A stretch of DNA of 6,833 nt from Acidobacteriota bacterium. GTDB taxonomy: Bacteria; Acidobacteriota; Terriglobia; Terriglobales; Acidobacteriaceae. The DNA is taken from positions 1 through 6,833 of the forward strand of contig JANXQR010000048.1 in the NCBI GenBank assembly GCA_025353435.1, read 5' to 3'. Below, piece after piece: positions 1 to 6,047 of the stretch (position 1 is the first letter of the stretch; each line of letters starts with the position of its first letter). The notes beneath the pieces were generated by a model. The model did not search any database and had not been told where the DNA came from. It worked only from the letters and a program-made list of their open reading frames with translations. Position numbers and translations under genes: made by a program.

Positions 1-811
1 TGAGTTCTTCAAGCTTCCAATAGTCGGCAAGGCGCTCGCCGGGCAGAAATCCAACTGGCCAATCGTAGTAGTGGCCGTCGATGGGATTGGCCAGCGGCTG
101 GCCCTGGCTGTGGCACTGGATGCACACATCGTTGCCGCGTACCGAATCCAGTCGTTCCGGGTTCACGATGTTGTTGCGCGTGGGGTGTTCCGCATGAACG
201 CTTCCCGGCCCATGGCATTTTTCGCAACCAACATTCCATTCCGTGGGCTGCTTCGAAGCAATGTCGTAATTCACGCTGTGGCAGCCGTCGCAGGTTGGTC
301 CGGTGGGCCGGTCAAAGTTGGTCGGACCATAGTAGGGAACCCACCAGTCCGTGCCTGCCTCAACGTGATACGGCAGCCACCTGCCCTTCGCCACATCCCA
401 TTGCGCAGGCAGCGGGAAAAGATCGTCGCCACGGCGCGTAAAGTAACGTTGCTTGAACCGGCTGCCGTAAGTAAACGCAACATCGCTGAGCGCAAATGTC
501 CGAACCGGGTCGGGTTTCGCGAAGTCGCCAAGCACGGCTTCAGGATGCTCTTTTGGGTCGAGCAGCACGTTGGCCATGCGCGTCTTCTTCCACCCGTTGT
601 ACTGATCAAGGTGACAGACCTTGCAACTCTCCGAGCCTACAAAGTGAGCTTTGGGCGGCACAGTCGCGTCGGGGCTCGCCGCGTTCTGTGCAAACGAACA
701 AGTTCCGGCTGACAACGCAATCGCGATCAGAATTGCCGTTCTGGAAATGGGCAGCAGTTTCCGGCCGTGGCTGTGGGAGATTGCGAATGAAGGTCGTGCA
801 AGGGCACACAT
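1..811 (-). CDS. Exported multiheme cytochrome c, cytochrome c554-like (partial, C-terminus beyond left edge)
   Basis: Read on the minus strand from ATG at 811-809, the frame stays open for 270 codons and leaves the window at its left end. An in-frame TGA at 826-824 limits the start, and an AGGA ribosome site lies 9 nt before the ATG. The N-terminus has a long basic n-region (RKLLPISRT) and a hydrophobic core (AILIAIALSAG) ending near SFAQ, so Sec export to the periplasm is likely. Four haem c attachment sites are visible: CKVCH at 63-67, CDGCH at 174-178, CEKCH at 196-200 and CIQCH at 230-234. The first is followed by an aromatic-rich stretch (WKKTRM, then YWK-like and WW motifs further on). 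The CXXCH-x-x-x-W arrangement is typical of cytochrome c554-like electron carriers; acidobacterial members often carry C-terminal repeats, which cannot be checked here. The electron partner is unknown. It is divergent from trpE. Confidence 0.9.
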   Translation of the reverse strand, partial: MCALARPSFAISHSHGRKLLPISRTAILIAIALSAGTCSFAQNAASPDATVPPKAHFVGSESCKVCHLDQYNGWKKTRMANVLLDPKEHPEAVLGDFAKPDPVRTFALSDVAFTYGSRFKQRYFTRRGDDLFPLPAQWDVAKGRWLPYHVEAGTDWWVPYYGPTNFDRPTGPTCDGCHSVNYDIASKQPTEWNVGCEKCHGPGSVHAEHPTRNNIVNPERLDSVRGNDVCIQCHSQGQPLANPIDGHYYDWPVGFLPGERLADYWKLEEL

Positions 812-952
812 GGGCTTGTTTCCTCAAGCAGGGAAGAATGTCATCGATTGCAGACTACACCGCGCGCACGCCCTCCCCGCAAACGAACATCCCACCCTGC
901 GATCCTTGCTGCGATCCATCGACCGGTTTCGCAAACAGTTACACTTGTTCCT
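812..952. promoter_or_regulatory. Divergent intergenic region between the cytochrome gene and trpE
   Basis: This 141-nt stretch must carry the promoters of both divergent genes unless trpE starts further upstream. On the plus side TACACT at 940-945 resembles a -10 box and lies 7 nt before the trpE GTG; the -35 match is weak (TCGACC at 919-924, spacer only 15 nt). No clear -10/-35 pair was found for the cytochrome gene. No Trp leader peptide, T-box or attenuator hairpin was recognised. Confidence 0.4.
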
Positions 953-2503
953 GTGAAGCCCGCTCACTCGCAAGCCCAACCCAGCCGCAAGGATTTCATC
1001 AAGCTCGCCAAGGATCACACCCTGGTCCCGGTCTGCCGCACGCTGACCGCCGACCTGGAGACGCCCGTCTCCGCGTTCCTGCGTGCGGCCTGGCAGGAGC
1101 GCGAGTGCTTCCTGCTGGAATCGGTCGAAGGCGGCGAACAGGTGGGCCGCTACACCTTCATCGGACTCTCGCCCTACAAGCGCATCGTCGCCCGTGGCCG
1201 CGAAATCGCCATCACCGAGGGCAAGCGCACCACGCACCTCAAGGGCGACATCTTCGCCATCCTGCGCGACGCGCTTGGCGGTCACAATCCAGCGCGCCTC
1301 CCCGGCCTGCCGCCATTCACCGCTGGAGCTGTCGGCTTCTTCGCGTACGACGCCGTCCGTCAGATCGAGCGCCTGCCTGCCACCGCACCCGACGAGCTCG
1401 GCGTCCCCGATGCCTGCCTGCTGTTCTTTGACGAAGTGCTTGCCTTCGACCACGTCCGTAAGCAAATCTGGCTCGTCGTCACCGCTGACGTCACCCTCGA
1501 CTCACCCGACGACGCCTACACCGCGGCAGTCAAGCGCCTGTCCAAACTCGAGAAACGCCTCTCCCAGCCGCTCCCCAAGCTCAAGCCCGCGAAGAGCAAC
1601 GGCAAGCTCAAAGTTGCCCACCGCACCAGCAAGCGCGACTTCCTCGCCGCAATCCGCCGCACCAAGGAATACATCGCCGCGGGCGACGCCTTCCAGACCG
1701 TCCTCTCCCAGCGCTTCGACGTCCAGCCAGGAGTGGACACATTCCAGGTCTACCGCGCCCTGCGCAACGTCAACCCCAGCCCTTATATGTTCTTTCTGCG
1801 ATTTGCGCTCGACGGCCCGCTCGGGCAGCCGGCGAAGCCCGCCAAGTCAGGCAAAAAGGCATCAGCTCCGGCGCGCCTCGAACTTGCGGGCTCATCCCCC
1901 GAGTTGCTCGTGCGTGTGCATGGGCGAATGGTCGAATACCGGCCCATCGCCGGCACGCGTCCCCGTGGCGCCAACGAGGAAGAAGATCAGGCCTTCGCTG
2001 ACGAGATGCTGCACGACGAAAAAGAACGCGCCGAGCATGTGATGCTGGTCGACCTGGGTCGCAATGACGTCGGCCGCGTCAGCGACTACGGCTCCGTCAA
2101 AGTCGATCGCCTCATGTTCGTCGAGCGCTACAGCCACGTCATGCACATCGTCAGCGCCATCGAGGGCCAACTGCGCAAGGACCTCACTGCCGTCGATGCC
2201 CTGCGCGCCTGCTTTCCGGCCGGCACGCTCTCCGGCGCTCCCAAAGTCCGCGCCATGCAGATCATCGAGGAACTCGAGCCAGCGCGCCGCGGCACCTACG
2301 GCGGCACCGTTCTCTATGCGGATTTCTCCGGCAACCTCGACTCCTGCATCGCCATCCGTTCGCTGATGGTCAAGGACGGGAAGGGAAGCATCCAGGCCGG
2401 CGCCGGTATCGTCGCCGACTCCGTTCCCGAGTCGGAGTACAAGGAATCCATCAACAAAGCGCAAGCCGTAATCCGGGCCATCGAGCGTGCCCGCGAGTTG
2501 TAA
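953..2503 (+). CDS. trpE: Anthranilate synthase component I (TrpE)
   Basis: TrpE converts chorismate to anthranilate and pyruvate in the cytoplasm, using ammonia from TrpG, and commits chorismate to tryptophan. With GTG at 953 the protein is 516 residues, close to the family's usual 500-520. The N-terminal domain has the tryptophan-feedback motif LLES at 54-57. The chorismate-binding domain shows PIAGTRPRG at 331-339, DEKERAEH from 355, LVDLGRNDVGR at 365-375, a SHVMHIVS stretch with His398, and AGTLSGAPK at 423-431, followed by YGG and GAGIVADS motifs, so all core active-site blocks look intact. The retained feedback motif suggests inhibition by tryptophan. Two Lys/Pro-rich segments, near residues 205-218 and 285-308, look like added linker or loop sequence. 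The frame is open back to TTG at 848, but those 35 extra codons are Arg/Pro-rich and unlike the family. No Shine-Dalgarno precedes the GTG. PabB or another chorismate enzyme is less likely given the N-terminal LLES motif. Confidence 0.95.
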   Translation: MKPAHSQAQPSRKDFIKLAKDHTLVPVCRTLTADLETPVSAFLRAAWQERECFLLESVEGGEQVGRYTFIGLSPYKRIVARGREIAITEGKRTTHLKGDIFAILRDALGGHNPARLPGLPPFTAGAVGFFAYDAVRQIERLPATAPDELGVPDACLLFFDEVLAFDHVRKQIWLVVTADVTLDSPDDAYTAAVKRLSKLEKRLSQPLPKLKPAKSNGKLKVAHRTSKRDFLAAIRRTKEYIAAGDAFQTVLSQRFDVQPGVDTFQVYRALRNVNPSPYMFFLRFALDGPLGQPAKPAKSGKKASAPARLELAGSSPELLVRVHGRMVEYRPIAGTRPRGANEEEDQAFADEMLHDEKERAEHVMLVDLGRNDVGRVSDYGSVKVDRLMFVERYSHVMHIVSAIEGQLRKDLTAVDALRACFPAGTLSGAPKVRAMQIIEELEPARRGTYGGTVLYADFSGNLDSCIAIRSLMVKDGKGSIQAGAGIVADSVPESEYKESINKAQAVIRAIERAREL

Positions 2504-2520
2504 GCGCTACGCTTCAACTC
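2495..2520. terminator. Hairpin spanning the convergent stops of trpE and the membrane-protein gene
   Basis: GAGTTG, one bulged T and AAGCG (2495-2506) pair with CGCTTCAACTC (2510-2520), giving 11 base pairs around a CTA loop. The trpE TAA (2501-2503) lies in the left arm, its T being the bulge. The opposing gene's stop (2514-2516) lies in the right arm. Its position between convergent genes suggests a bidirectional terminator or 3'-end-protecting structure. No T-run follows on either strand, so intrinsic termination is uncertain. Confidence 0.5.
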
Positions 2521-2936
2521 CAGGCCGAGCGCCGCCAGAATGCGCTGCCTGATAACTTTGCGGCCGCAATCAAAAGTGCGACCCCCAACACCAGAACGCC
2601 CGGAGCCACAGTCCATCGCGCCTCCGCGCAGTCCACCATGCAGTCCATTACCTGAATCAAGCCCACCACAGCCACCAGATTCCCAAGCGCGCGGCGTGCC
2701 CCCATAGCAAGCAGCACCAGCAGCATCACTGCCAGCGTCAGGTTCCGCGCCGTCAGATATCCCGCGTATATGCGAACCGCTTCGGTGATCTCCGCATGGG
2801 GACCAACCAGTATCTCCGGCTTGAGCAACGCAATCACCGCGCCCAAACCCATGAGAACAGCGCCAAGCACCACCACCACATTCACCCACACCGGCACCGC
2901 CCTCATGCGCAATTGCGAAATCTGAGTTTTCGTCAC
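2514..2936 (-). CDS. Small four-helix integral membrane protein, possibly DUF4267-like
   Basis: The product is 140 residues if translation begins at GTG 2936, chosen because GGAGAGG lies at 2941-2947 with ideal spacing; the frame also allows GTG at 2954 and ATG at 2906. Hydrophobic stretches at about 14-38, 60-79, 84-97 and 110-128 predict four membrane helices in the cytoplasmic membrane. A conserved-looking loop, AGYLTARNLTLAV, leads into helix 2; an RRALG turn follows it; MDCMVDCAEARW with two Cys and acidic residues follows helix 3. The Y-x-x-R-N/D-hydrophobic pattern, the RRALG turn and the acidic end of helix 3 remind me of DUF4267/DUF4345-type proteins, but this is recall, not a search result. 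Biochemical role unknown. The gene converges on trpE with 10 nt between stops and has no partner on its own strand nearby, so it is probably transcribed alone. Confidence 0.75.
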   Translation of the reverse strand: MTKTQISQLRMRAVPVWVNVVVVLGAVLMGLGAVIALLKPEILVGPHAEITEAVRIYAGYLTARNLTLAVMLLVLLAMGARRALGNLVAVVGLIQVMDCMVDCAEARWTVAPGVLVLGVALLIAAAKLSGSAFWRRSAWS

Positions 2937-2940
2937 AGAG

Positions 2941-2947
2941 CCTCTCC
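2941..2947 (-). promoter_or_regulatory. Ribosome binding site selecting the GTG 2936 start
   Basis: GGAGAGG on the minus strand ends 4 nt before GTG 2936 (7 nt if GGAG is the pairing core). The upstream GTG at 2954 and the ATG at 2906 have no comparable site, so this fixes the probable start of the membrane-protein gene. Confidence 0.65.
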
Positions 2948-3039
2948 GAACCACCAGCGCAAGGGAATGCCGGTGCAGAAGTTACGGGAAGCAATCTGAT
3001 TTAGTTCCTTAGGTTCAGAAGACCGAAAGAAGGAGGCCT

Positions 3040-3085
3040 CTATTCCGCGCCAAAGTTCCGCTCGAAAAGCCGCCCCACGCCGCAG
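3040..3085 (-). other. Possible gene-end remnant matching the C-terminal tail of the protein at 4327-5322
   Basis: Read on the minus strand this stretch encodes VGRLFERNFGAE followed by TAG. The gene at 4327-5322 ends VGRFFKRMFGAE followed by TAG. By hand, 33 of 45 bases match between 3041-3085 and 4329-4373 without gaps. Similarity fades further into the frame (GPWSPSCG here against KPGFFHR there), and no start codon, ribosome site or signal peptide for a full gene is visible. It may be the last trace of a duplicated gene, or chance similarity of a short Arg/Phe-rich tail. Confidence 0.35.
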
Positions 3086-3102
3086 CTCGGAGACCAAGGC
3101 CC

Positions 3103-3108
3103 TATAAT
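3103..3108 (+). promoter_or_regulatory. Probable -10 box for the GH88/GH105 gene
   Basis: TATAAT matches the sigma-70 -10 consensus exactly. No good -35 hexamer lies 16-18 nt upstream (CCGCAG at 3080-3085). Transcription from about 3115 would leave a 5' leader of about 70 nt before the ATG at 3187. Confidence 0.5.
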
Positions 3109-3186
3109 CGGGTCCGCGTGCGGAATCGATGCCTCCGAACGCCACGAAGTCACACGTTGACTACCCGAAACCAGGAGCTTTGGCAG

Positions 3187-4266
3187 ATGAAGCGTCTCAA
3201 CAAGATTGTCGTGCTCGCGTTGCTGATGTCTGGGGGAACTCTCATTGCAGAGTCGCAACAGGATTACTTCCTCAATTGGCCAGCGGGGACTTCTCCCCAG
3301 GAAGTGGGCAAGCGCGTTGCCGAACACTTCATCACTACGCCACATCAGGGTTCAACAATCTTTTATGGCGAGGTCGCAACCTGGTATGGAGCGCTCACCT
3401 TTGCGCAGTTGACGTCCGATACTGCTCTCCGGGACAAGCTCATCAACCGCTTCGAACCGCTACTGCCCGGTGGTGCGGAAACAGGTCTGATTGGCAAGCG
3501 CGCCCATGTTGACGATGAAATCTTCGGCATCATCCCCTTCGAAATCGCCATTGAGAAAAAAGACCAGAAATACCTTGCGTACGGCAAGCAATTTGCCGAT
3601 CGTCAGTGGGAGAACCCGCAGCCGGACGGCCTGTCCTCGGAGTCGCGCTACTGGATCGACGATATGTATATGCTCACGATCCTGCAGTTGCAGGCTTATC
3701 GGGCTACCGGAGCCAAGAAGTACCTCGATCGGGATGCTGCGGAGATGGTGTCCTATCTCGATAAGCTGCAGCAACCCAATGGGCTCTTCTTTCATGCTCC
3801 GGACGTGCCATTCTTCTGGGGTCGCGGAGATGGCTGGGTGGCCGCGGGTATGGCTGAAATGTTGCGCGACCTTCCGGCCGACCATCCCCAGCGCGCGCGC
3901 ATCATGAAAAGCTACAAAATCATGATGGCCGCCTTGCTGCGCTACCAGGTGAAGGATGGCATGTGGCGTCAACTCATCGATCATGACGAGGCCTGGCCGG
4001 AGAGTTCCAGTTCCGCCATGTTCACCTTCGCCATGATTACCGGCGTGAAGAACGGCTGGCTCGACCCATCCATATACGGCCCCGCGGCGAGGAGGGCGTG
4101 GATCGCCGTGGTCGGTTACATTGACCAGAACAGCGATGTAACCAATGTTGGGGAAGGCACCAACAAGAAGAACGATCTGGAATATTACCTGGAGCGCAAA
4201 CGCAAAACCGGCGACGATCACGGGCAGGCCCCGGTCTTGTGGGCCGCTTCGGCACTGTTGCGCTAG
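3187..4266 (+). CDS. Secreted unsaturated glycuronyl hydrolase, GH88/GH105 family (YteR-like)
   Basis: Family members hydrolyse the unsaturated uronic acid left on the non-reducing end of oligosaccharides by polysaccharide lyases, for example from rhamnogalacturonan. The protein is 359 residues, close to Bacillus YteR. ATG 3187 was chosen because AGGAG lies 9 nt upstream (3173-3177) and it begins a clear signal peptide (MKRLNKIVVLALLMSGG, cleavage probably AES|QQ near residue 23), although the frame is open from 3118. The alpha/alpha-barrel motifs follow in order: HVDDEIFG, RYWIDDMYM with Asp158/Asp159 at the position of the family's catalytic Asp, WGRGDGWV at 211-218, WPESSSS, and GDDHGQAP at 342-349. 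Export implies action in the periplasm or outside. No lyase, transporter or regulator of pectin use is adjacent, so it appears as an orphan. Its wobble positions look less uniformly C/G than trpE's. Exact substrate (GH105 or GH88) cannot be set from sequence alone. Confidence 0.9.
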   Translation: MKRLNKIVVLALLMSGGTLIAESQQDYFLNWPAGTSPQEVGKRVAEHFITTPHQGSTIFYGEVATWYGALTFAQLTSDTALRDKLINRFEPLLPGGAETGLIGKRAHVDDEIFGIIPFEIAIEKKDQKYLAYGKQFADRQWENPQPDGLSSESRYWIDDMYMLTILQLQAYRATGAKKYLDRDAAEMVSYLDKLQQPNGLFFHAPDVPFFWGRGDGWVAAGMAEMLRDLPADHPQRARIMKSYKIMMAALLRYQVKDGMWRQLIDHDEAWPESSSSAMFTFAMITGVKNGWLDPSIYGPAARRAWIAVVGYIDQNSDVTNVGEGTNKKNDLEYYLERKRKTGDDHGQAPVLWAASALLR

Positions 4267-4326
4267 GCGCACAAAAACGCCCCGCATGACCCAACGTTCT
4301 TCCGATCTTGGGAGAGCCGGAGAGCC
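4267..4326. other. Convergent spacer between the hydrolase and the secreted Pro-rich protein gene
   Basis: This 60-nt spacer separates two converging genes. A small hairpin at its left end (TGCGC/GCGCA, 4259-4271) has the hydrolase stop codon TAG as its loop. At its right end GGAGAGCC is repeated in tandem (4311-4318 and 4319-4326), directly beside the other gene's TAG. No hairpin followed by a T-run was found. Confidence 0.4.
4311..4326. repeat. Tandem 8-bp direct repeat GGAGAGCC x2
   Basis: Two exact, adjacent copies end one base before the minus-strand stop codon (4327-4329). This is too short to assign a role and may be a small slippage duplication. Confidence 0.4.
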
Positions 4327-5322
4327 CTACTCCGCCCCAAACATCCTCTTGAAGAATCGCCCCACGCGGTGGAAGAATCCCGGCTTGCTTGCATTTGCCG
4401 GGGCTGGAACCGGCGACGGCTGGGCCACGGGAACAGACTCCTTTGGCGCCGGAGTTTCCGGCGCAGGTTGCGTCGTCGGCGCTTGGTACACCAGCGGCTC
4501 GCTCAGAGGCTGTTGGGTCGGAGGCGCGGCAACGGCTGGCGTCGGCACGGGGACAGGCGCTGTCTGCGGCAAAGGCGCCAAACCCGCGCTCTGCGCCACC
4601 GGAAACTCGTTGGTTCCCGGGTTCGGGGCCGGCGGGCACCCGCACGGCTCCTTCTCCTGATCAACAACTGCCTGGAGGCTCCCATGCTGGAACATGACCC
4701 GCTGCCCTGGCTGCACGCGGTACGCGCCGCCATCAAAAACGCTGCTGACCAGCACGTACGGCGCATCCATGCCTGCGTTATCCACGCACGTATCGCCGTG
4801 CTGGCTCAGCCGCACTTTTACCTCGGCCGCTCCCGGTCCACCAATCAGGATGCGAAAGTCAGGGGTGAGCAGAATGTCGGAGTTTCTGGCGGTGGCAAAG
4901 CTCGCTTCAATCGCACCATGATCAAGCGCCATCATCAGCCCAGGCGTCTCGCCCGCCGGCACACTGTTGTCCGCAGCCAGCTTTACAGTCGAGGAAATGC
5001 ACACGCGCAGAATTCCGCGATACGGCAACACCACATCGGTTGTCTTGTCGCCGGAGGTAATCGAGCCGCTGGTCGTAATCATCGCCCTGCCCGCGCTTAC
5101 CTGGATTGCGCCCGTCACCGTGGCGCCGGAGTCCACCGGAACAATGGCCATCGGCCGCACGGCCGTAGTGGGAGGAGAGGAGACCGTGGACGCCGCCGGC
5201 ACGGTCTGCTCCGGCTCCTGCGCTCGGTACGCCGCGCTCGACGAAAGTGCCACAGCCAACAAGCCCGCGATGCGCAGAGAAGCGCCCCGGGACCGTCGTG
5301 CGTATTTCGGTGCCAGATTCAT
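4327..5322 (-). CDS. Exported protein of unknown function: beta-rich domain, Pro-rich linker, basic amphipathic tail
   Basis: From ATG 5322 the product is 331 residues. An upstream in-frame TTG (5352) would add 10 residues and overlap the end of trpG; ATG is preferred because it starts directly before a basic signal sequence (KYARRSRGASLR, then a hydrophobic core, cleavage near AYRA|Q at 34/35). Residues about 65-222 alternate hydrophobic and polar residues with frequent Gly, suggesting a beta-sandwich; the stretch VSAGRAMITTSGSITSGD loosely recalls FecR-type domains. It has Cys108 and Cys179 plus a CGC pair at 227-229. Residues 230-312 are Pro/Ala/Thr/Gln-rich, probably an extended spacer. 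The end, GFFHRVGRFFKRMFGAE, is a basic amphipathic segment that could bind membrane, cell wall or a partner. It follows trpG by 19 nt on the same strand without a strong ribosome site, so co-transcription is likely. I do not recognise a named family; an envelope role is inferred. Confidence 0.8.
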   Translation of the reverse strand: MNLAPKYARRSRGASLRIAGLLAVALSSSAAYRAQEPEQTVPAASTVSSPPTTAVRPMAIVPVDSGATVTGAIQVSAGRAMITTSGSITSGDKTTDVVLPYRGILRVCISSTVKLAADNSVPAGETPGLMMALDHGAIEASFATARNSDILLTPDFRILIGGPGAAEVKVRLSQHGDTCVDNAGMDAPYVLVSSVFDGGAYRVQPGQRVMFQHGSLQAVVDQEKEPCGCPPAPNPGTNEFPVAQSAGLAPLPQTAPVPVPTPAVAAPPTQQPLSEPLVYQAPTTQPAPETPAPKESVPVAQPSPVPAPANASKPGFFHRVGRFFKRMFGAE

Positions 5323-5341
5323 TGAGCTTTCATGGCCTGAA

Positions 5342-5923
5342 TTACATTGCAAGGAAGTTGCGAATCATCTGCCGGCCGCCCTCGGTCAGCACGCTCTCAG
5401 GATGAAACTGCACGCCCTCAATGGGCAGTGTGCGATGCCGGACCCCCATAATCACTGACCCGGAATCGCCATTCAGCTCTGCCGTCCGGGCAGTCACTAC
5501 CAACTCTTTCGGCAGCGTGTCTTCGGCTACAATCAGCGAGTGGTAACGGGTGCACGTCAGCGGCGTCGGTAGCCCGGCAAACACGCCCTTGCCATCGTGG
5601 TCCACAGCGCTCGTCTTTCCGTGCATCAGATGCTTGGCCCGCACTACATCGCCGCCAAAGGCCTCGCCAATCGCCTGGTGTCCCAGGCATACGCCCAGAA
5701 TCGGCACCTTCCCCGCCATGTGCCGTATCAAGGGCACCAGAATCCCGGCCTCGCCCGGCGTACACGGCCCCGGTGAAAGTAAAATCCTTTCCGGTCCAAG
5801 CGTCTCCACTTCCTCCACCGTCAACTCGTCGTTCCGGCGCACCACTATCTTCGCGCCAAGTTCTCCGAGGTACTGGACAAGGTTGAAAGTGAATGAATCG
5901 TAGTTGTCGAGAACAAAAACCAT
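5342..5923 (-). CDS. trpG: Anthranilate synthase component II, glutamine amidotransferase (TrpG/PabA)
   Basis: TrpG hydrolyses glutamine and passes ammonia to TrpE; the same subunit may also serve PabB for 4-aminobenzoate, as in organisms with one shared copy. The protein has 193 residues, normal for a free-standing TrpG. The class I amidotransferase triad is complete: Cys79 in GVCLGHQ, His174 and Glu176 in FHPES. The opening MVFVLDNYDSFTFNL and the oxyanion-side SPGPCTPGEAG (50-60) are standard. HGKTS at 101-105 fits TrpG/PabA rather than CarA or GuaA. ATG 5923 is chosen because it begins the conserved N-terminus and GGGGA lies 5 nt upstream; GTG at 5965 would add 14 residues absent from the family. 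It is the first gene of a probable two-gene transcript with the secreted protein downstream, and it sits on the opposite strand from trpE, about 2.8 kb away. Confidence 0.95.
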   Translation of the reverse strand: MVFVLDNYDSFTFNLVQYLGELGAKIVVRRNDELTVEEVETLGPERILLSPGPCTPGEAGILVPLIRHMAGKVPILGVCLGHQAIGEAFGGDVVRAKHLMHGKTSAVDHDGKGVFAGLPTPLTCTRYHSLIVAEDTLPKELVVTARTAELNGDSGSVIMGVRHRTLPIEGVQFHPESVLTEGGRQMIRNFLAM

Positions 5924-6047
5924 GGTGATCCCCAGTGTAGCGCGCCATCTGCGAGGAGACGCCACCCAACCAAACTATGCCCCGGAACCCTTGCACATCG
6001 CGTACCCCGGGTATACCTTTGAAGCACGTCTTTCCTCCGAGGAATCT
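5924..6047. promoter_or_regulatory. Divergent intergenic region between trpG and the DUF3857 gene
   Basis: These 124 nt should hold promoters for both genes. On the plus strand TTGCAC (5991-5996) and TATACC (6012-6017) form a weak promoter with a short 15-nt spacer; TATACC lies within the 8-bp palindrome GGTATACC (6010-6017). No convincing promoter for trpG and no Trp-responsive leader were seen. Confidence 0.35.
6039..6043 (+). promoter_or_regulatory. Ribosome binding site selecting the GTG 6048 start
   Basis: GAGGA lies 4 nt before GTG 6048. It favours this non-ATG start over TTG 6057 for the signal-peptide protein; no in-frame ATG precedes the signal sequence. Confidence 0.55.

Larger units (their letters stand above)
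2948..3186. other. Intergenic region upstream of the GH88/GH105 gene
   Basis: About 240 nt lie between the divergent membrane-protein and hydrolase genes. It contains a convincing -10 box at 3103-3108 and a short minus-strand echo of another gene's tail at 3040-3085, described separately. Open frames crossing it have no family resemblance or ribosome site that I can support. No promoter for the membrane-protein gene was recognised. Confidence 0.5.

Noticed and set aside
71..712. Plus-strand open frame opposite the cytochrome gene
   Set aside because: It runs over four haem-binding motifs encoded on the minus strand and has no ribosome site or family resemblance.
848..952. N-terminal extension of trpE from TTG 848
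   Set aside because: The added 35 residues are Arg/Pro-rich, unlike TrpE N-termini, and no ribosome site supports the TTG.
812..952. Trp attenuator, T-box or TRAP-type leader upstream of trpE
   Set aside because: No leader peptide with Trp codons, no alternative hairpins and no T-box features were found in this short region.
1083..2042. Plus-strand open frame inside trpE in another frame
   Set aside because: Ser/Pro/Arg-rich translation typical of an out-of-frame reading of GC-rich coding DNA.
3460..4287. Long minus-strand open frame opposite the GH88/GH105 gene
   Set aside because: The plus strand contains all the hydrolase motifs in order; the opposite translation has no recognisable features.
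4369..5325. Long plus-strand open frame opposite the secreted Pro-rich gene
   Set aside because: The translation is Arg/His-rich without family motifs or a signal peptide. The minus strand gives a coherent exported protein, so this is its shadow.
5319..5333. Four-codon mini frame (ATG at 5333, stop overlapping ATG 5322 of the secreted protein)
   Set aside because: The overlap could couple translation, but a frame of four codons with no good ribosome site is expected by chance.
6010..6017. Palindrome GGTATACC as an operator
   Set aside because: Only 8 bp, single occurrence, no matching half-sites nearby; not enough to call a regulator site.
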